Shown here one piece after another: positions 1 through 9,800 of a stretch of DNA of 64,000 bases. A program made the position numbers and the translations under genes. The number at the start of each line of letters is the position of its first letter. Position 1 is the stretch's first letter. The stretch is taken from contig NZ_FMXQ01000006.1 of assembly GCF_900104485.1 (NCBI RefSeq), positions 186,001 through 250,000 on the forward strand, written 5' to 3'. Source of the DNA: Bauldia litoralis. GTDB lineage: Bacteria > Pseudomonadota > Alphaproteobacteria > Rhizobiales > Kaistiaceae. A model generated the notes under the pieces. The model had not been told where the DNA came from and did not search any database. It saw only the letters and a program-made list of their open reading frames with translations.

Positions 1-2
1 TC

Positions 3-641
3 GACCTTGCGACGAGCGAGAGGCTCGACGCCCTCGGGCGTGAGGAAGCGGCCACCTATTACGTCGTTCGCCTGGCAACGCTGGTTCCTGTCCTCGCGCT
101 GGCCTCCGGGCACGATGCGGTTGTCGTTGGCGGCGTCTTCGCCAATCGCAGCCGGGCCGAAGTCGAGCGCGTCTTCGGGCTCTTCGCCAACGCGGCGCTG
201 ATGATCTTCCGCCTCGACCGGTCCGTGACGTTTCGCGAGCATGTCGGGCGCGTGAGGTGCCACGTTCTCGATGTGCAGTCCCGCGCCGGACTTCCCTGGT
301 CATTGCTCGTCCGCGAGATGAAGCGCGAGAAGATCAAGGTCCCGCCGCTCGTCCTCTGGATGCACATGCCGACGCCATTGCCGCCGCTGCGCTTCGCGGG
401 CCTGGAGCTGAACTGGGACAACTCCCTGCAGCTGCCGATGGAGAAGGGGATCGTGGTCAGGTTCGACGAGCGTCAGGAGGAAGACCACTGCCTCCTGACC
501 TACGATGCGCGCCTCTATGCGCCCGAGAAGATGAACGGCCTTGTCGACAACCTCGTCCGGTTTATCCGGGAGGCGTCCCTCGATCCCGACGCCACCGTCG
601 GTGCCCTGATCGAGCGAGCCGGTATCGCTTTCGCAAAGTGA
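3..641 (+). CDS. NRPS condensation domain, C-terminal part (5' end outside window)
   Basis: The frame is open from the first bases of the window to a TGA at 639-641, so only the last 212 codons are present. The pattern fits the second half of a condensation domain: a 'VVGGVFANRSRAEVERVFGLF' type segment (the region of 'R..pe.e..vG.f.N' in the family) followed by a PLVLWMH stretch, then LLTYDARLYAPEKMNGLVDN, which matches the usual 'l.Y...lf....v..l...f' ending. The catalytic HHxxxDG motif would lie upstream and is not visible. The protein ends straight after this domain, without a carrier protein or thioesterase, so it is either the end of an NRPS or a stand-alone condensation enzyme. Condensation domains join acyl or aminoacyl groups bound to carrier proteins. 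Domain assignment is fairly sure; substrate and parent protein are unknown. Confidence 0.7.
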   Translation, partial: DLATSERLDALGREEAATYYVVRLATLVPVLALASGHDAVVVGGVFANRSRAEVERVFGLFANAALMIFRLDRSVTFREHVGRVRCHVLDVQSRAGLPWSLLVREMKREKIKVPPLVLWMHMPTPLPPLRFAGLELNWDNSLQLPMEKGIVVRFDERQEEDHCLLTYDARLYAPEKMNGLVDNLVRFIREASLDPDATVGALIERAGIAFAK

Positions 642-683
642 CAGCCGCCTCCGGAGACCGACGGCGGCTGAAGCGTTTCGGTC

Positions 684-1721
684 CTACTCCTTGACGGCCT
701 CGAGGATTCTGTTCAGTTCGGCAGTCACTTCGGCGGGGCTTTCGATCGTCGCCGCGATCAGTGCCTCGACCTCTTCTCCCGTTGCCGGATCGAGGGGCAG
801 GTTGCGGGTCCTGGCGTCGGCGATGAAATCCGGATCCACGATCATTGCTTCGAAGGCCGCGCGAAACGCTTCGACCGTCTCGGGCGGAGTTCCGGGAGGC
901 GCCGACAGCGAGCGGCCGATTTCGCCCTGGCTCGCAAGCAGGCTGAGCAGGGCCTTGCCCTCGGCGTCGTCGGCAAATTCGACGATGGCGGGGATTTCCG
1001 GATAGTCGGGGTGGCGTGCCGTCGCCTGCTGCCAGAGAAAGTTCACCTTGTTCTCGCTGACCCAGTCAGGGTGCGTGGCATCAAGGGTCTGCAGGGGATG
1101 GACGATCCCCTCGACCTCGCCGCGTTCCATGGCCAGCGCCATGTCGGCGGTGCCCTTGTAGCCGAGCACCGGGTTGAATTTGGCGCCGAACCGGGCGTTC
1201 ATAACGCTCAGGACCGTGCTGGCATTGCCGCGGGCGCCGTCGCCGGCGACCAGAGTCTCGCGCTCCTGCGCGTCCGCGAATGTCTTGGTCGGCGAGTCAT
1301 GCCAGGTGAGTTGCGCCTCGATGATCGACGTGAGGCGGCCGATCGGACGAAACGCGAGCGGCTCGATCTCGGAAGCCATGCCGCCACGGATTGCGTCGAA
1401 GGCGATGCTTGCCGGGATCACGGTGATCGACGTTCCATCCTTCGGCGCCGCGGTTGCCATGTAGACCGCCGAGCGCTGCCCGGCGCCACCAGGCATGTTC
1501 TCGACGATGACGGTGGGATTTCCCTCGAGGTGCTTTCCGAGATGATCAGCGGCGAGCCGTCCATAAGCGTCGTACCCTCCGCCGGCACCGAAGCCGACGA
1601 CAATCGTGATGGTCTTTCCAGAGAAATCGACTTCCTCCGCATTCGCGATTGTCGTTGCGCCGGTTGAGATCATCGTCGCCATCGCAAACGCGGCGACCGT
1701 CCAGATTCGCGTGATTTCCAT
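684..1721 (-). CDS. TctC/Bug-family periplasmic substrate-binding protein
   Basis: A 345-residue exported protein of the tripartite tricarboxylate transporter receptor family. A signal peptide covers about residues 1-28 (charged start, hydrophobic core, cleavage near ANAEE). The family hallmark follows as ITIVVGFGAGGGYDAYGRL near residues 36-55, then a second typical stretch, VIVENMPGGAG. The start chosen is the ATG at 1719-1721, preceded by CTGGAG. A longer reading frame to 1820 exists but would put 33 polar residues before the signal peptide. No TctA or TctB membrane partner is adjacent, so this is an orphan receptor, as is common in alpha- and betaproteobacteria with many Bug proteins. Likely ligands are carboxylates; the specific one cannot be read from sequence. 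Confidence 0.85.
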   Translation of the reverse strand: MEITRIWTVAAFAMATMISTGATTIANAEEVDFSGKTITIVVGFGAGGGYDAYGRLAADHLGKHLEGNPTVIVENMPGGAGQRSAVYMATAAPKDGTSITVIPASIAFDAIRGGMASEIEPLAFRPIGRLTSIIEAQLTWHDSPTKTFADAQERETLVAGDGARGNASTVLSVMNARFGAKFNPVLGYKGTADMALAMERGEVEGIVHPLQTLDATHPDWVSENKVNFLWQQATARHPDYPEIPAIVEFADDAEGKALLSLLASQGEIGRSLSAPPGTPPETVEAFRAAFEAMIVDPDFIADARTRNLPLDPATGEEVEALIAATIESPAEVTAELNRILEAVKE

Positions 1722-1822
1722 GGAAGCTCCAGCAATCTTTCGAGGGATGTGGCAATGAAATGTCTGGCGTGGTTCCTCCTCGGTGGTCAAGGACCCGGGG
1801 CGATATCTTAGGAGAAGCACTT

Positions 1823-2689
1823 ATGTCGGACAATACTGCCGACGCTCGGCAGATGGGCACGATGACCGATCTGAACGCCATCCTTGATGGTGGGATGGTG
1901 TATTTTCGTGCTCGCCATTTGCTTCAGCGTTGCGGCGTGGAGGACCCTCATGCGCATCTCTTCGTGAGCCGCGCAGTTCAGCGCCGGGCCGGACTTACCT
2001 ACACCGCCAATCCCGCCGTGCTCGCGGTATCGCTGGGACGATTCGCGTTCTTCAGCGCGCAGATGGCGACGGCGGCGAAGGCGCTGCCGCAGTTTCTCCT
2101 GCTTGGCGTCGGCTATGACACCCGCGCACTGTGGCTCAAGGATCTCATGCGCGATGATCTGCGGGTCTTCGAGGTCGACCTGCCCGACAAGATCGCGCAC
2201 AAGTCTGAAATTCTGAGCCGAAACGGGATCGATTATCCACCAACGGTCGTCGCGGTGCCAGGCGACCTGACGGACGAAGCTTTCCCGGGTCGATTGGTCG
2301 AAAACGGCTTCGATCCATCCCGACCGACCGCGGTCTTCGCGGAGGGCCTGTTCTTTCAGCTTCAGCCGGAGTCGATCGAACGGCTGCTGGACCCAAACCA
2401 TCTTGGGCTGGCGCCCGGCAGCGAACTGACCTTCGACTTCTGGTCCAACGCCCGAATCGACCGACGCAACAGGATGGAAGCCGCGAACGGGCGTCCGTAT
2501 CGCTTCGGAAACTTCCCGTTGCCGGACACGAGGGGGGACTTGCCCGCCGCTCTGATGGCCCGCGGGTTTCGCGACGTGCATATCGCGCCGGTCCGCGATG
2601 TCGTGGAACAGTATTGTCCGGACATGCCATTGACGGACGAATCCGAGGATCCTGACGACTGGCTGGTCGTTCGCGCGACGGTCCGGTAG
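1823..2689 (+). CDS. SAM-dependent methyltransferase, leucine carboxyl methyltransferase-like (PPM1/LCMT family)
   Basis: A 288-residue protein. The SAM-binding motif LLLGVGYDTRALWL lies near residues 91-104. It is followed by the acidic ribose-contacting FEVDLPDK and the family motif FAEGLFFQLQ near residues 172-181. These are the landmarks of the bacterial LCMT-like family (annotated by TIGR00027-type models), whose members methylate carboxyl or hydroxyl groups of small molecules and polyketides. The start is the ATG with AGGAGAAG 6-13 bases upstream; an in-frame ATG at 1760 lacks such a site. It is transcribed divergently from the TctC gene with about 100 bases between the two starts, so promoters for both must lie in 1722-1822. 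The substrate is unknown. Confidence 0.8.
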   Translation: MSDNTADARQMGTMTDLNAILDGGMVYFRARHLLQRCGVEDPHAHLFVSRAVQRRAGLTYTANPAVLAVSLGRFAFFSAQMATAAKALPQFLLLGVGYDTRALWLKDLMRDDLRVFEVDLPDKIAHKSEILSRNGIDYPPTVVAVPGDLTDEAFPGRLVENGFDPSRPTAVFAEGLFFQLQPESIERLLDPNHLGLAPGSELTFDFWSNARIDRRNRMEAANGRPYRFGNFPLPDTRGDLPAALMARGFRDVHIAPVRDVVEQYCPDMPLTDESEDPDDWLVVRATVR

Positions 2690-2703
2690 CGCCGCCCGGC
2701 CGG

Positions 2704-3486
2704 CTACTCGCCGGAGACGAAGATTTCCTTCACGGCCAGCGGTCCGTTGCTGCCGCCGATGTCGGACCAGATCGCGATGCGATGGACGTTGTCGGAACCC
2801 TCCATCTCACCGATCGGAACATTGTAGGTGAAGGAATAATCTTCCATGCGCCGGGTGGGCAGGAAGACAAACCAGCCGCTCGTGCCGTTGGTGCCGGCCG
2901 AATACGCAACCGCGAAGGGCCTGGGGTCGTCCTTGCCGCCGGTCATTGCCGTGACCGTCACACGAACCGCCCGGCCTTCGAGGCGGGGCACGATCGCGTT
3001 CGGGACGGTCACGGTGACGCCGTCGGTGGCGCCGGTCGGATTGGCCGTCTTGTTTCGCGACCGAAGCCAGACGGTTGGCGGACTGGTGGAGGTGTCCTCC
3101 TGGATGATGTTGCCCTCGGCGGCGACGAGTTCGGCAGCGCGGCCGGAGAAGACAACATGCCTGGTGGCCGCGGCGGGTCGTCCGCCAGATCCACCGCCGG
3201 TCGAGCCGCCGGTCAGCCCGGCGAGATCGAGATATCCGAGCCGGTCAGCCGCATAGAGACCGCCACCTGCAACGGCGACGACCAGCACGACCAGGAGCAG
3301 AGCGCGGACGATGCCTTTTGACTTGTTTGGGCGCGGCGCCGGCCGCGCCGTCGGCTCGGGATCCCAGACCGGCGGCGGCCCGTCCCACGCCTGCGGGTCT
3401 TCGGCGCGCGTCGGCGGAGCGACGCGTCCGTCGTCCCGATAGGGAAGTTTCGAGCGATTGGCGGGAGGGTCGGCGGGATAGCTCAT
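2704..3486 (-). CDS. Single-pass anchored protein of unknown function
   Basis: I do not recognise the family. The 260-residue product has a proline-rich, charged N-terminal segment (about 1-56), one strongly hydrophobic segment near 60-77 (ALLLVVLVVAVAGGG core), a Gly/Ser-rich linker near 88-102, and a C-terminal domain of about 150 residues rich in Val, Thr and Gly that looks like an all-beta extracytoplasmic fold. This layout suggests an inner-membrane anchor with a periplasmic domain. The ATG at 3484-3486 was chosen because the reading frame upstream (to 3564) is basic and low in coding character; no strong ribosome site is visible for either start. It lies convergent to the methyltransferase gene, 14 bases from its stop. 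Confidence 0.6.
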   Translation of the reverse strand: MSYPADPPANRSKLPYRDDGRVAPPTRAEDPQAWDGPPPVWDPEPTARPAPRPNKSKGIVRALLLVVLVVAVAGGGLYAADRLGYLDLAGLTGGSTGGGSGGRPAAATRHVVFSGRAAELVAAEGNIIQEDTSTSPPTVWLRSRNKTANPTGATDGVTVTVPNAIVPRLEGRAVRVTVTAMTGGKDDPRPFAVAYSAGTNGTSGWFVFLPTRRMEDYSFTYNVPIGEMEGSDNVHRIAIWSDIGGSNGPLAVKEIFVSGE

Positions 3487-3627
3487 GACCGCGGATGATG
3501 CCTTGTCTTGTCGATTGGGGGCCGGACGACCGGACCCGGAAACCCGGTGGCTCCGACTGACCAATGGTGCGCGCCGGGCGTGGGGCCTGATCGGCGATCA
3601 AGCCGAATGACGCGTTCTCTTCGTATC

Positions 3628-4200
3628 CTAAGACGACAATTGCTCGACGAGATAATCATAGGCGGTGTCGAAGCCGGTGAGGTCGAGTTCGACCTGCATC
3701 AGCTGTTTGTTCACCAGGACGTAGCTTGCCGACGCCTTGCCGCTGCTCTTCACGGTCGCCACCAACGCGGTGTCGAGCGGTGTCCTGGCAAGGCAGATGC
3801 GCGGGCCACACACGTCGTAGCCGAGCGTGATCGGATCACCATCGCCGAGGAACAGCCGGATGCCTTCCTTGATCGACACGCCGACCGGCACCGTCAGCGA
3901 CTGGGTGATCTCGTTATTGTCGTCGGCGGTGATCGACCAGACGAGGACCATGCGCTTGTCCTGGGCGCGAATCCGCGACTGGAGCATCGAGCAGCGCTTC
4001 TGCTGATCGTCGTTCTCGAGGCAGACGACCGTCCAGCTGTCGAAGGTCTTCTCGGTCTTGGTGGCGGCGGCAGCCGGCGAATCGACCAGGACCGGCAGGG
4101 CGATCAGGGCGGCGAGAGTGGCGACCAGGCCGCCGAGACGAAGCCGGCCGGCTTTGCCCGAAAGCGGCAGGATCGGGCGTCCGGGAGTGTTGCGGGCCAT
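3628..4200 (-). CDS. Invasion-associated locus B (IalB) family protein
   Basis: A 190-residue exported protein. It has an N-terminal signal region with a hydrophobic core (GGLVATLAALIALPVLV) ending near residue 46 at AAAATKTEK. The mature part begins with the family-typical FDSWTVVC and later has RCSML, VPVGVSIKEGI and VCGPRICLARTPLD. This cysteine pattern and the W-x-V-x-C opening match the IalB family, widespread in Rhizobiales and named after a Bartonella invasion protein. Its biochemical role is not settled. The start codon has GAGGAAG about 8 bases upstream. It stands alone between convergent or divergent neighbours. Confidence 0.85.
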   Translation of the reverse strand: MARNTPGRPILPLSGKAGRLRLGGLVATLAALIALPVLVDSPAAAATKTEKTFDSWTVVCLENDDQQKRCSMLQSRIRAQDKRMVLVWSITADDNNEITQSLTVPVGVSIKEGIRLFLGDGDPITLGYDVCGPRICLARTPLDTALVATVKSSGKASASYVLVNKQLMQVELDLTGFDTAYDYLVEQLSS

Positions 4201-4387
4201 GTTTCATCTTCCTCGGTTTGTCACGTTTCGCGTCCGCGCCAGGCAGTCGTTCGGCCGGCGTCTCGCAAGTGCGCGAACCTATCCGACCGATCAAGCGCCT
4301 TGCAACTGATCGCGCGTTGAAGATACCACCTAGTCGGGATCAAGACGCGGCTGGCAAGGCCGGGACGAGACAATCCGGCAGGAGTTC
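4201..4387. promoter_or_regulatory. Divergent intergenic region between ialB-like and TPR-sulfotransferase genes
   Basis: 187 bases separate two divergent starts, so both promoters should lie here. I see the two ribosome sites (GAGGAAG read on the minus strand near 4208, GGCAGGAG near 4377) but no convincing -35/-10 pair or operator palindrome. Confidence 0.35.
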
Positions 4388-6631
4388 ATGAACGAACCGA
4401 AGAAAGCAGCGGACGCGGTCGGCGCCAAATCCGAGCACAAGGTTTCGCCGGGACTCCTCGGAGCGCCGCCTGCGGCATCGAAGCCGGCTGCCCCGGCGCG
4501 GGTCGGCCAGACGCCTGAAGCCCCCCAGGCGGGCGGGCCGCAGAAGACAACCAAGGTGACGCTCGACCAGGCACTGGCCGGAGCGCTAAAGCAATACGGA
4601 GCAGGGCGGCTCGATGTCGCCGAGAGGATCTGCAACCAGATCATCTCGGTCAGCCCGCGCGTCGCGATGGCGCACAACCTGCTCGGGGCGATCCACATCG
4701 CTCGCGGCGAGGTCGCAGCGGCTGTCAAGTCGTTCCAGCGAGCCGTCAGCCTCGATCCGAACAACGCCCAGTTCCACGCCAATCTTGGCGAGACCGAGCG
4801 GCAGCGGGGTAAGCTGCGCGAGGCCGGGATCGCGCTACGCCGCGCCGTCGAACTCAATCCGCAATCCGCCCAGGCGTTCAACAATCTCGGCATCGTCGCC
4901 TTCGACCGACGGGACTTCGCCGAGGCGGTGGATCACTATCGCCACGCCATCGCGCTGAACACGGCCTATCCGGAAGCCCAGAACAACCTCGGCAATGCCC
5001 TGCGGATGCTGGGCGAGAACGACGCGGCGCTGGAGGCCTATCAAGAGGCGCTCCTGATCCGCGAAAACTACCCGGAGGCCTATAACAACCTTGCCACCGT
5101 GCTGCGCGAGCAGGGCCAGATGACCGAGGCGGAGCACGCCTATCGAAAGGCGATCGAGCTCAAGCCCGGCTACATGGACGCCTATAACAACCTGGCGATC
5201 CTGCTCGGCGAGGAGGACAGGCTGGACGAAGCGCTGCGGACGCTCGGCCAGGCTCTGGAGGTCAATCCGCGTGCGATATCGACACTTAACCTCGTCGGCC
5301 GGACCCAGCTCAAGAAAGGCAATTACAGCCAGGCGGAGCAGGCATGCCGGCTGGCGATCAAAATCGCGCCGGACAATCCCGAATCCTATTCGACGCTGGG
5401 CGAGGTGTATAATTCGGCCGACCGTTTCACCGATGCGATCGCCGCCTACGAAGCGGCCCTGGCGCGCAAGCCCGACCTCTGGGAGACTCTCAACCTATAC
5501 GGCGTCTGCCTGAAGTCGGTCGGGCGGATGGATGAAGCCCGCGAGGCGTTCCGGAAATCGCTGGAATTCAATCCCGACGGGCTCGGCTGCTACAACAACC
5601 TCGCGGACCTCGAATCCTTCGGTCCCGACAACAAGCACTTCCAGACGATGAAGCGGATTATCGGCGAGGCCGCGAATCCGATGGACGAGCGCTACACGCC
5701 GCTCCATTTCGCGCTTGGGAAGGCCTATGACGACGTCGGCGAATACGAGAAGGCGATCGAGTACTACATTGCCGGGGCGACGCTGAAGCGCGCCCGACTC
5801 GACTATGACGAGGCGGAGACCTTCGCCTTCTTCGACGCGATCCAGGAGACGTTCACCAAGGAATTCCTTGAGAATCCGCCGTTTCAGGGCGACGCGTCCC
5901 AAGTGCCGGTGTTCATCGTCGGCATGCCGCGCACCGGCTCGAGCCTGATCGAGCAGATCATCGCCAGTCACCCGCAGGCTTTCGGAGCCGGCGAGATCAA
6001 GGAATTCAACCGCCGCCTCGGGGCGCTGCGGGGGCGGTTCCCGGGCTTGCCGAAATATCCGAAGCTCGCGCTCCGGATGAGCAGCGACCACTACAGGCTT
6101 GTCGCCGACGGCTACCTGTCGTCGGTGCGGGCGCTCGCACCGTCCGCCGATCGTATTACCGACAAGCTGCTGACGAACTATTATTTCGTCGGCCTCCTGC
6201 ACGTCATGTTCCCGAAGGCAAAGTTCATCCAGACGCGTCGGAACCCGGTCGACGCCTGTTTGTCCTGTTATTCCAAGCTCTTCCACGACGACATGCCGCA
6301 CAGCTACGATTTCGGCGAACTGGGGCGCTACTATCGCAAATATGCGGACCTCATGGCGCATTGGGAGGCGGTCCTGCCGCCGGGCACCATGACCACGGTC
6401 GTTTACGAGGAAGTCGTCTCGGACGTGGAGCGAAACGCCCGCGACCTCATCGATTTCATCGGGCTGCCATGGGACGAGGCATGCCTCGCGTTCCACGAGT
6501 CAGCCCGACCGGTGAAGACGGCCAGCGTCGTCCAGGTGCGCCGTCCGGTCTACACGACCTCGGTCGAGCGCTGGCGGCGATATGGTCCGGCGGTCCAGCC
6601 GTTGATCGAATCACTCGGGTTTCAATCCTGA
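4388..6631 (+). CDS. TPR-repeat protein fused to a sulfotransferase domain
   Basis: A 747-residue two-part protein. After a low-complexity Ala/Pro/Lys start (about 1-55), roughly ten tetratricopeptide repeats fill residues 60-450, with repeated A-x-N-N-L-G and P-x-x-A-x-x-N-L signatures. The C-terminal part (about 505-747) is a sulfotransferase. Its 5'-phosphosulfate loop is VGMPRTGSSLIEQIIASHP near residue 510, and the 3'-phosphate region is FIQTRRNPVDACLSCY near 615. Such fusions transfer sulfate from PAPS, typically to glycans, peptides or proteins, with the repeats recruiting the acceptor. The start has GGCAGGAG upstream. The gene stands between the ialB-like gene and the large autotransporter; whether it sulfates a nearby product is inference only. 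Confidence 0.88.
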   Translation: MNEPKKAADAVGAKSEHKVSPGLLGAPPAASKPAAPARVGQTPEAPQAGGPQKTTKVTLDQALAGALKQYGAGRLDVAERICNQIISVSPRVAMAHNLLGAIHIARGEVAAAVKSFQRAVSLDPNNAQFHANLGETERQRGKLREAGIALRRAVELNPQSAQAFNNLGIVAFDRRDFAEAVDHYRHAIALNTAYPEAQNNLGNALRMLGENDAALEAYQEALLIRENYPEAYNNLATVLREQGQMTEAEHAYRKAIELKPGYMDAYNNLAILLGEEDRLDEALRTLGQALEVNPRAISTLNLVGRTQLKKGNYSQAEQACRLAIKIAPDNPESYSTLGEVYNSADRFTDAIAAYEAALARKPDLWETLNLYGVCLKSVGRMDEAREAFRKSLEFNPDGLGCYNNLADLESFGPDNKHFQTMKRIIGEAANPMDERYTPLHFALGKAYDDVGEYEKAIEYYIAGATLKRARLDYDEAETFAFFDAIQETFTKEFLENPPFQGDASQVPVFIVGMPRTGSSLIEQIIASHPQAFGAGEIKEFNRRLGALRGRFPGLPKYPKLALRMSSDHYRLVADGYLSSVRALAPSADRITDKLLTNYYFVGLLHVMFPKAKFIQTRRNPVDACLSCYSKLFHDDMPHSYDFGELGRYYRKYADLMAHWEAVLPPGTMTTVVYEEVVSDVERNARDLIDFIGLPWDEACLAFHESARPVKTASVVQVRRPVYTTSVERWRRYGPAVQPLIESLGFQS

Positions 6632-6835
6632 TTTAAACCATTGCGTGCGATGGCGCGGCTGCGACACGGGCCCCGGTATGGCAAAAATGCGATGGTCGCC
6701 CAAAAAAAGGGATCGTTTCCATCCTGATTTGCCAACGACCCTTGAGTGTTAAGGCTTTGGCAGTCTAGGTTTACGATATGAGTCGACGACATTGGGCCAT
6801 GTCGGACGGACAGATGCGGATCCTCGGGGGATAAA
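6632..6835 (+). promoter_or_regulatory. Leader region upstream of autotransporter
   Basis: 204 bases of lower-GC sequence with two A-tracts (near 6673 and 6701). The region ends in CTCGGGGGA just before a TTG start. An ATG at 6814 opens a frame that closes after six codons at TAA 6832-6834, a 6-codon ORF overlapping the ribosome site. No clear sigma-70 promoter could be assigned. Confidence 0.3.
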
Positions 6836-9800
6836 TTGAAAAAGAACAAAGCCATTACCGCCCTTCTGGCGAGCGCTTCGCTTGCCACTCTGGCGGTCGC
6901 GTCGTCGAATCGCGCCGTTGCGGCAAGCGTCACGACGACCGCGGCAGTCTTCACGAGGGCGGCAAGCGCGACGTGGCTGAACATCAACGACTCGGACATC
7001 GGCGTCTTCACCAATGACGCGACGATCTCCGACGGGTTCGGCGTGGCAGGCGATAATCCTCAGGCGCCGGGATCCCCTTCGGCGCTGGCCGGCCATGTCC
7101 GCGGCGACTCCATCGTCGACGAGATCATCAACAACGGCACCTTCCAGGCGATCGAGGACGCGCTTGGCAACAACTACAGCACGACGGCCGCCACGGCGAC
7201 GGCGCTGCTGCTTGACGGCGTTGCCCCGATGGTCACGAACAACGGCCTCATCGACGCCTATGCCTACGCTCATGACGGCGTGGACGGCGACGACTCCGGT
7301 TCGCGCGACGCGGACGCCGAAGCAGTGGGCGTGCGTTGGGATAACGAGTTCAACGACTCGGCTACCTTCATCAACAATTCCGACGTGTCCGCGGAAGCCG
7401 GCGTGTTCGTGCAGTCGGACGATAACGACGCCAGCGGTTCTGCCTATGCCGTCGGTGTCGATCAGGAAGTCGGCACAGAAGCCAGCATCAATGGCTACGC
7501 GCTGACGGAGAATAACGGCTCGATCGAGGCCGAGGCGAATACCAGCCTGCATGGTTATTCTGACGTCTATGGCGACACCTATGCCGCGGGTGTCGTCCAG
7601 AGCATCTACTATTCCGAGAACGCCACGACGATCGTCAACAATTTCTCCGACATCACTGCGACGGCGAACGGCCTCGCCATTTCCGACGACTATGTCGCCT
7701 CGACCTACGCGGTTGCTGATGGCGTGCTTCAGGAGGCCGGCGGAAAGGGCACGTTGAACGCCTCTGCCAGCGCGCAGAACACCGGCACCATCACCGCGAT
7801 GGTCCAGAATTCGGCGATAGCCCCCGAGTATATCGGGTTGGCGGTTGGTGCTGGATTCGGCATCGACCAGCAGGTCCTGGCGGAGAATAGCGGGTCGGCC
7901 TTCGCCGAGAACCTCGGTGTGATCGATGTCGGGGTCATCTCCAAGGCGTCGGCCAGCACGTATGCGGGCGCCTATGCGGAAGCGTCGGGTATCACGCAGT
8001 ATATCGATATCGTCGGCGGCGACGTCGGAAGCACGGCGTCGGCCACGGTCTTGAACGATGGCGATATCCTCGTGTCGGCCCAGGCGATGTCGAGCGGGAC
8101 ATTCCTCGATCTGGGAATGGCGACCGCCGAGGCCTACGGTATCGATCAGGAAATCGAAGGCGGCGAGACGGCAACAGGGCTGGTCAAGAATACCGGCCTG
8201 ATCGATGTCGAGGCCGCGGCCTCTGTCCGGGCGAATGTCGGCACCTACGCGGTATCCTATGCCGATGGCGTGGGCATCATGCAGGACATCGAGGCGTCGA
8301 ACGGCGAGGGTTCGTTCGCTCAAGGCAAGGTGGTCAACAAGGGCACGATCAACGTCGATGCGGTCGCCGAAACCACATTTGATCTCGGTGCCTTCTACGG
8401 CGTCGCGAGTTCGTATGCCGGGGGCGTCGACCAGTGGGTCGGTGATGCCTGGACCGCGGACGCGACATTCAAGAATCGCAAGGACGGCGTGATCAACGTC
8501 AGTGCGGAATCGGATGTGACGGCAACTCTCGGGATTGCCTCGTCGTTCGGTTTCGGCGTTGACCAGTATGCCGGCGTCGCCGAGGACGAGGACGGCATGG
8601 CCACGGCCCTTGTCGAGAACAAGGGCAGCCTGAGCGTCATGTCCATGGCGTCGGTGAACAGCACCTACCTCGCCATGTCTATTTCCAACGGCATCGGGGT
8701 TGCCCAGGAGGCCTGGGGCGCATACGCGGCCGGCGATTTCGTCAACAAAGGCGACATCGCCGTTTATGCCGAGGCCAATGCGATGGCGGAGGTCGGCGGA
8801 CTTCCGAGCTACCTGGAGCCGGGCGACGGGCCTTCGGTGGCGTTTGCCCAGACGACTTACGTCGGTGGGGTGGCGCAGAGCGCATATGCGCCGACCAATG
8901 CCTTGGGATCGGTGGCCGCCGTCACCGGAAATAATTCCGGCAACATCATGGTCAGCAGCGCCGCCAACGCGACCGCCGAGACCTATGCGGCGAGCGTCGC
9001 GTCCGGGTTCGGCGTTGGCCAAGAGGCGGATGGCGTAACCGCGACGGCACTCTTCGAGAATACCGGCGCGATCAACGTTGGTGTTGAGGCCGAGAGCCGG
9101 GCAAACCGTATTTCCATCGCGCGGGCGAATGTTTTCGGTCTCTCGCAGGATGCGGATGCCGAATTCTACGATGGGTCCGAGGATGCGCCTGGCGTGCTCG
9201 CCAGCGCCACATTCAAGAATGAGGGGACGCTCGCCGTCAGCGGACTGGCGACGGCCGGCGGGTACGATGCCGATCACGCGACCTACGCCGCGGCGTTTGC
9301 CAGCGCCTTCGGAGTGCAGCAGTACGTCGAATGGGCGGAGACCGGAAACACCAAGTTCACGAATTCCGGGGTGGTGAGCGCTTACGGCGAAGCGAATGCC
9401 AATGGCGACATTGCCGTCGCTTTTGCCAACAGCGTCGGCTATTCGGCTGAGATGGACGACATCACCGGTTCGGCGGTGGCGACGTTCAAGAACAAGTCCG
9501 AAGGCGAGATCATGGCCTCGGCCGTGGCGAATGCGGTCGGCCATGACGGAGCTCTCGCAGCGGCAAGTTCGATCGGCGTCAGCCTAACCAATGACGGCGA
9601 ACCGGAAGACGGGGACAGCCCGGATTTCGTGCTCGATGCGAAGAATGCCGGGTTGATTTACTCTGAGGCCATGGCGACTGCTTCAAGCAACGACCCCGCC
9701 GCCGAAACGGCGCTGGCCGCGGCGATCGGTGTCGAACTGGCCTACTTCGACGGGAATCTCGCCGGGACCTTCAAGAACTCCGGCAGCATCTACGCCGGCG

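Noticed and set aside
6749-9544. A 931-codon open frame on the minus strand opposite the autotransporter
   Set aside because: It is antisense to an unmistakable autotransporter, has no ribosome site, signal or family pattern, and its His/Arg/Gly-rich text is what reversed GC-rich repeat codons give.
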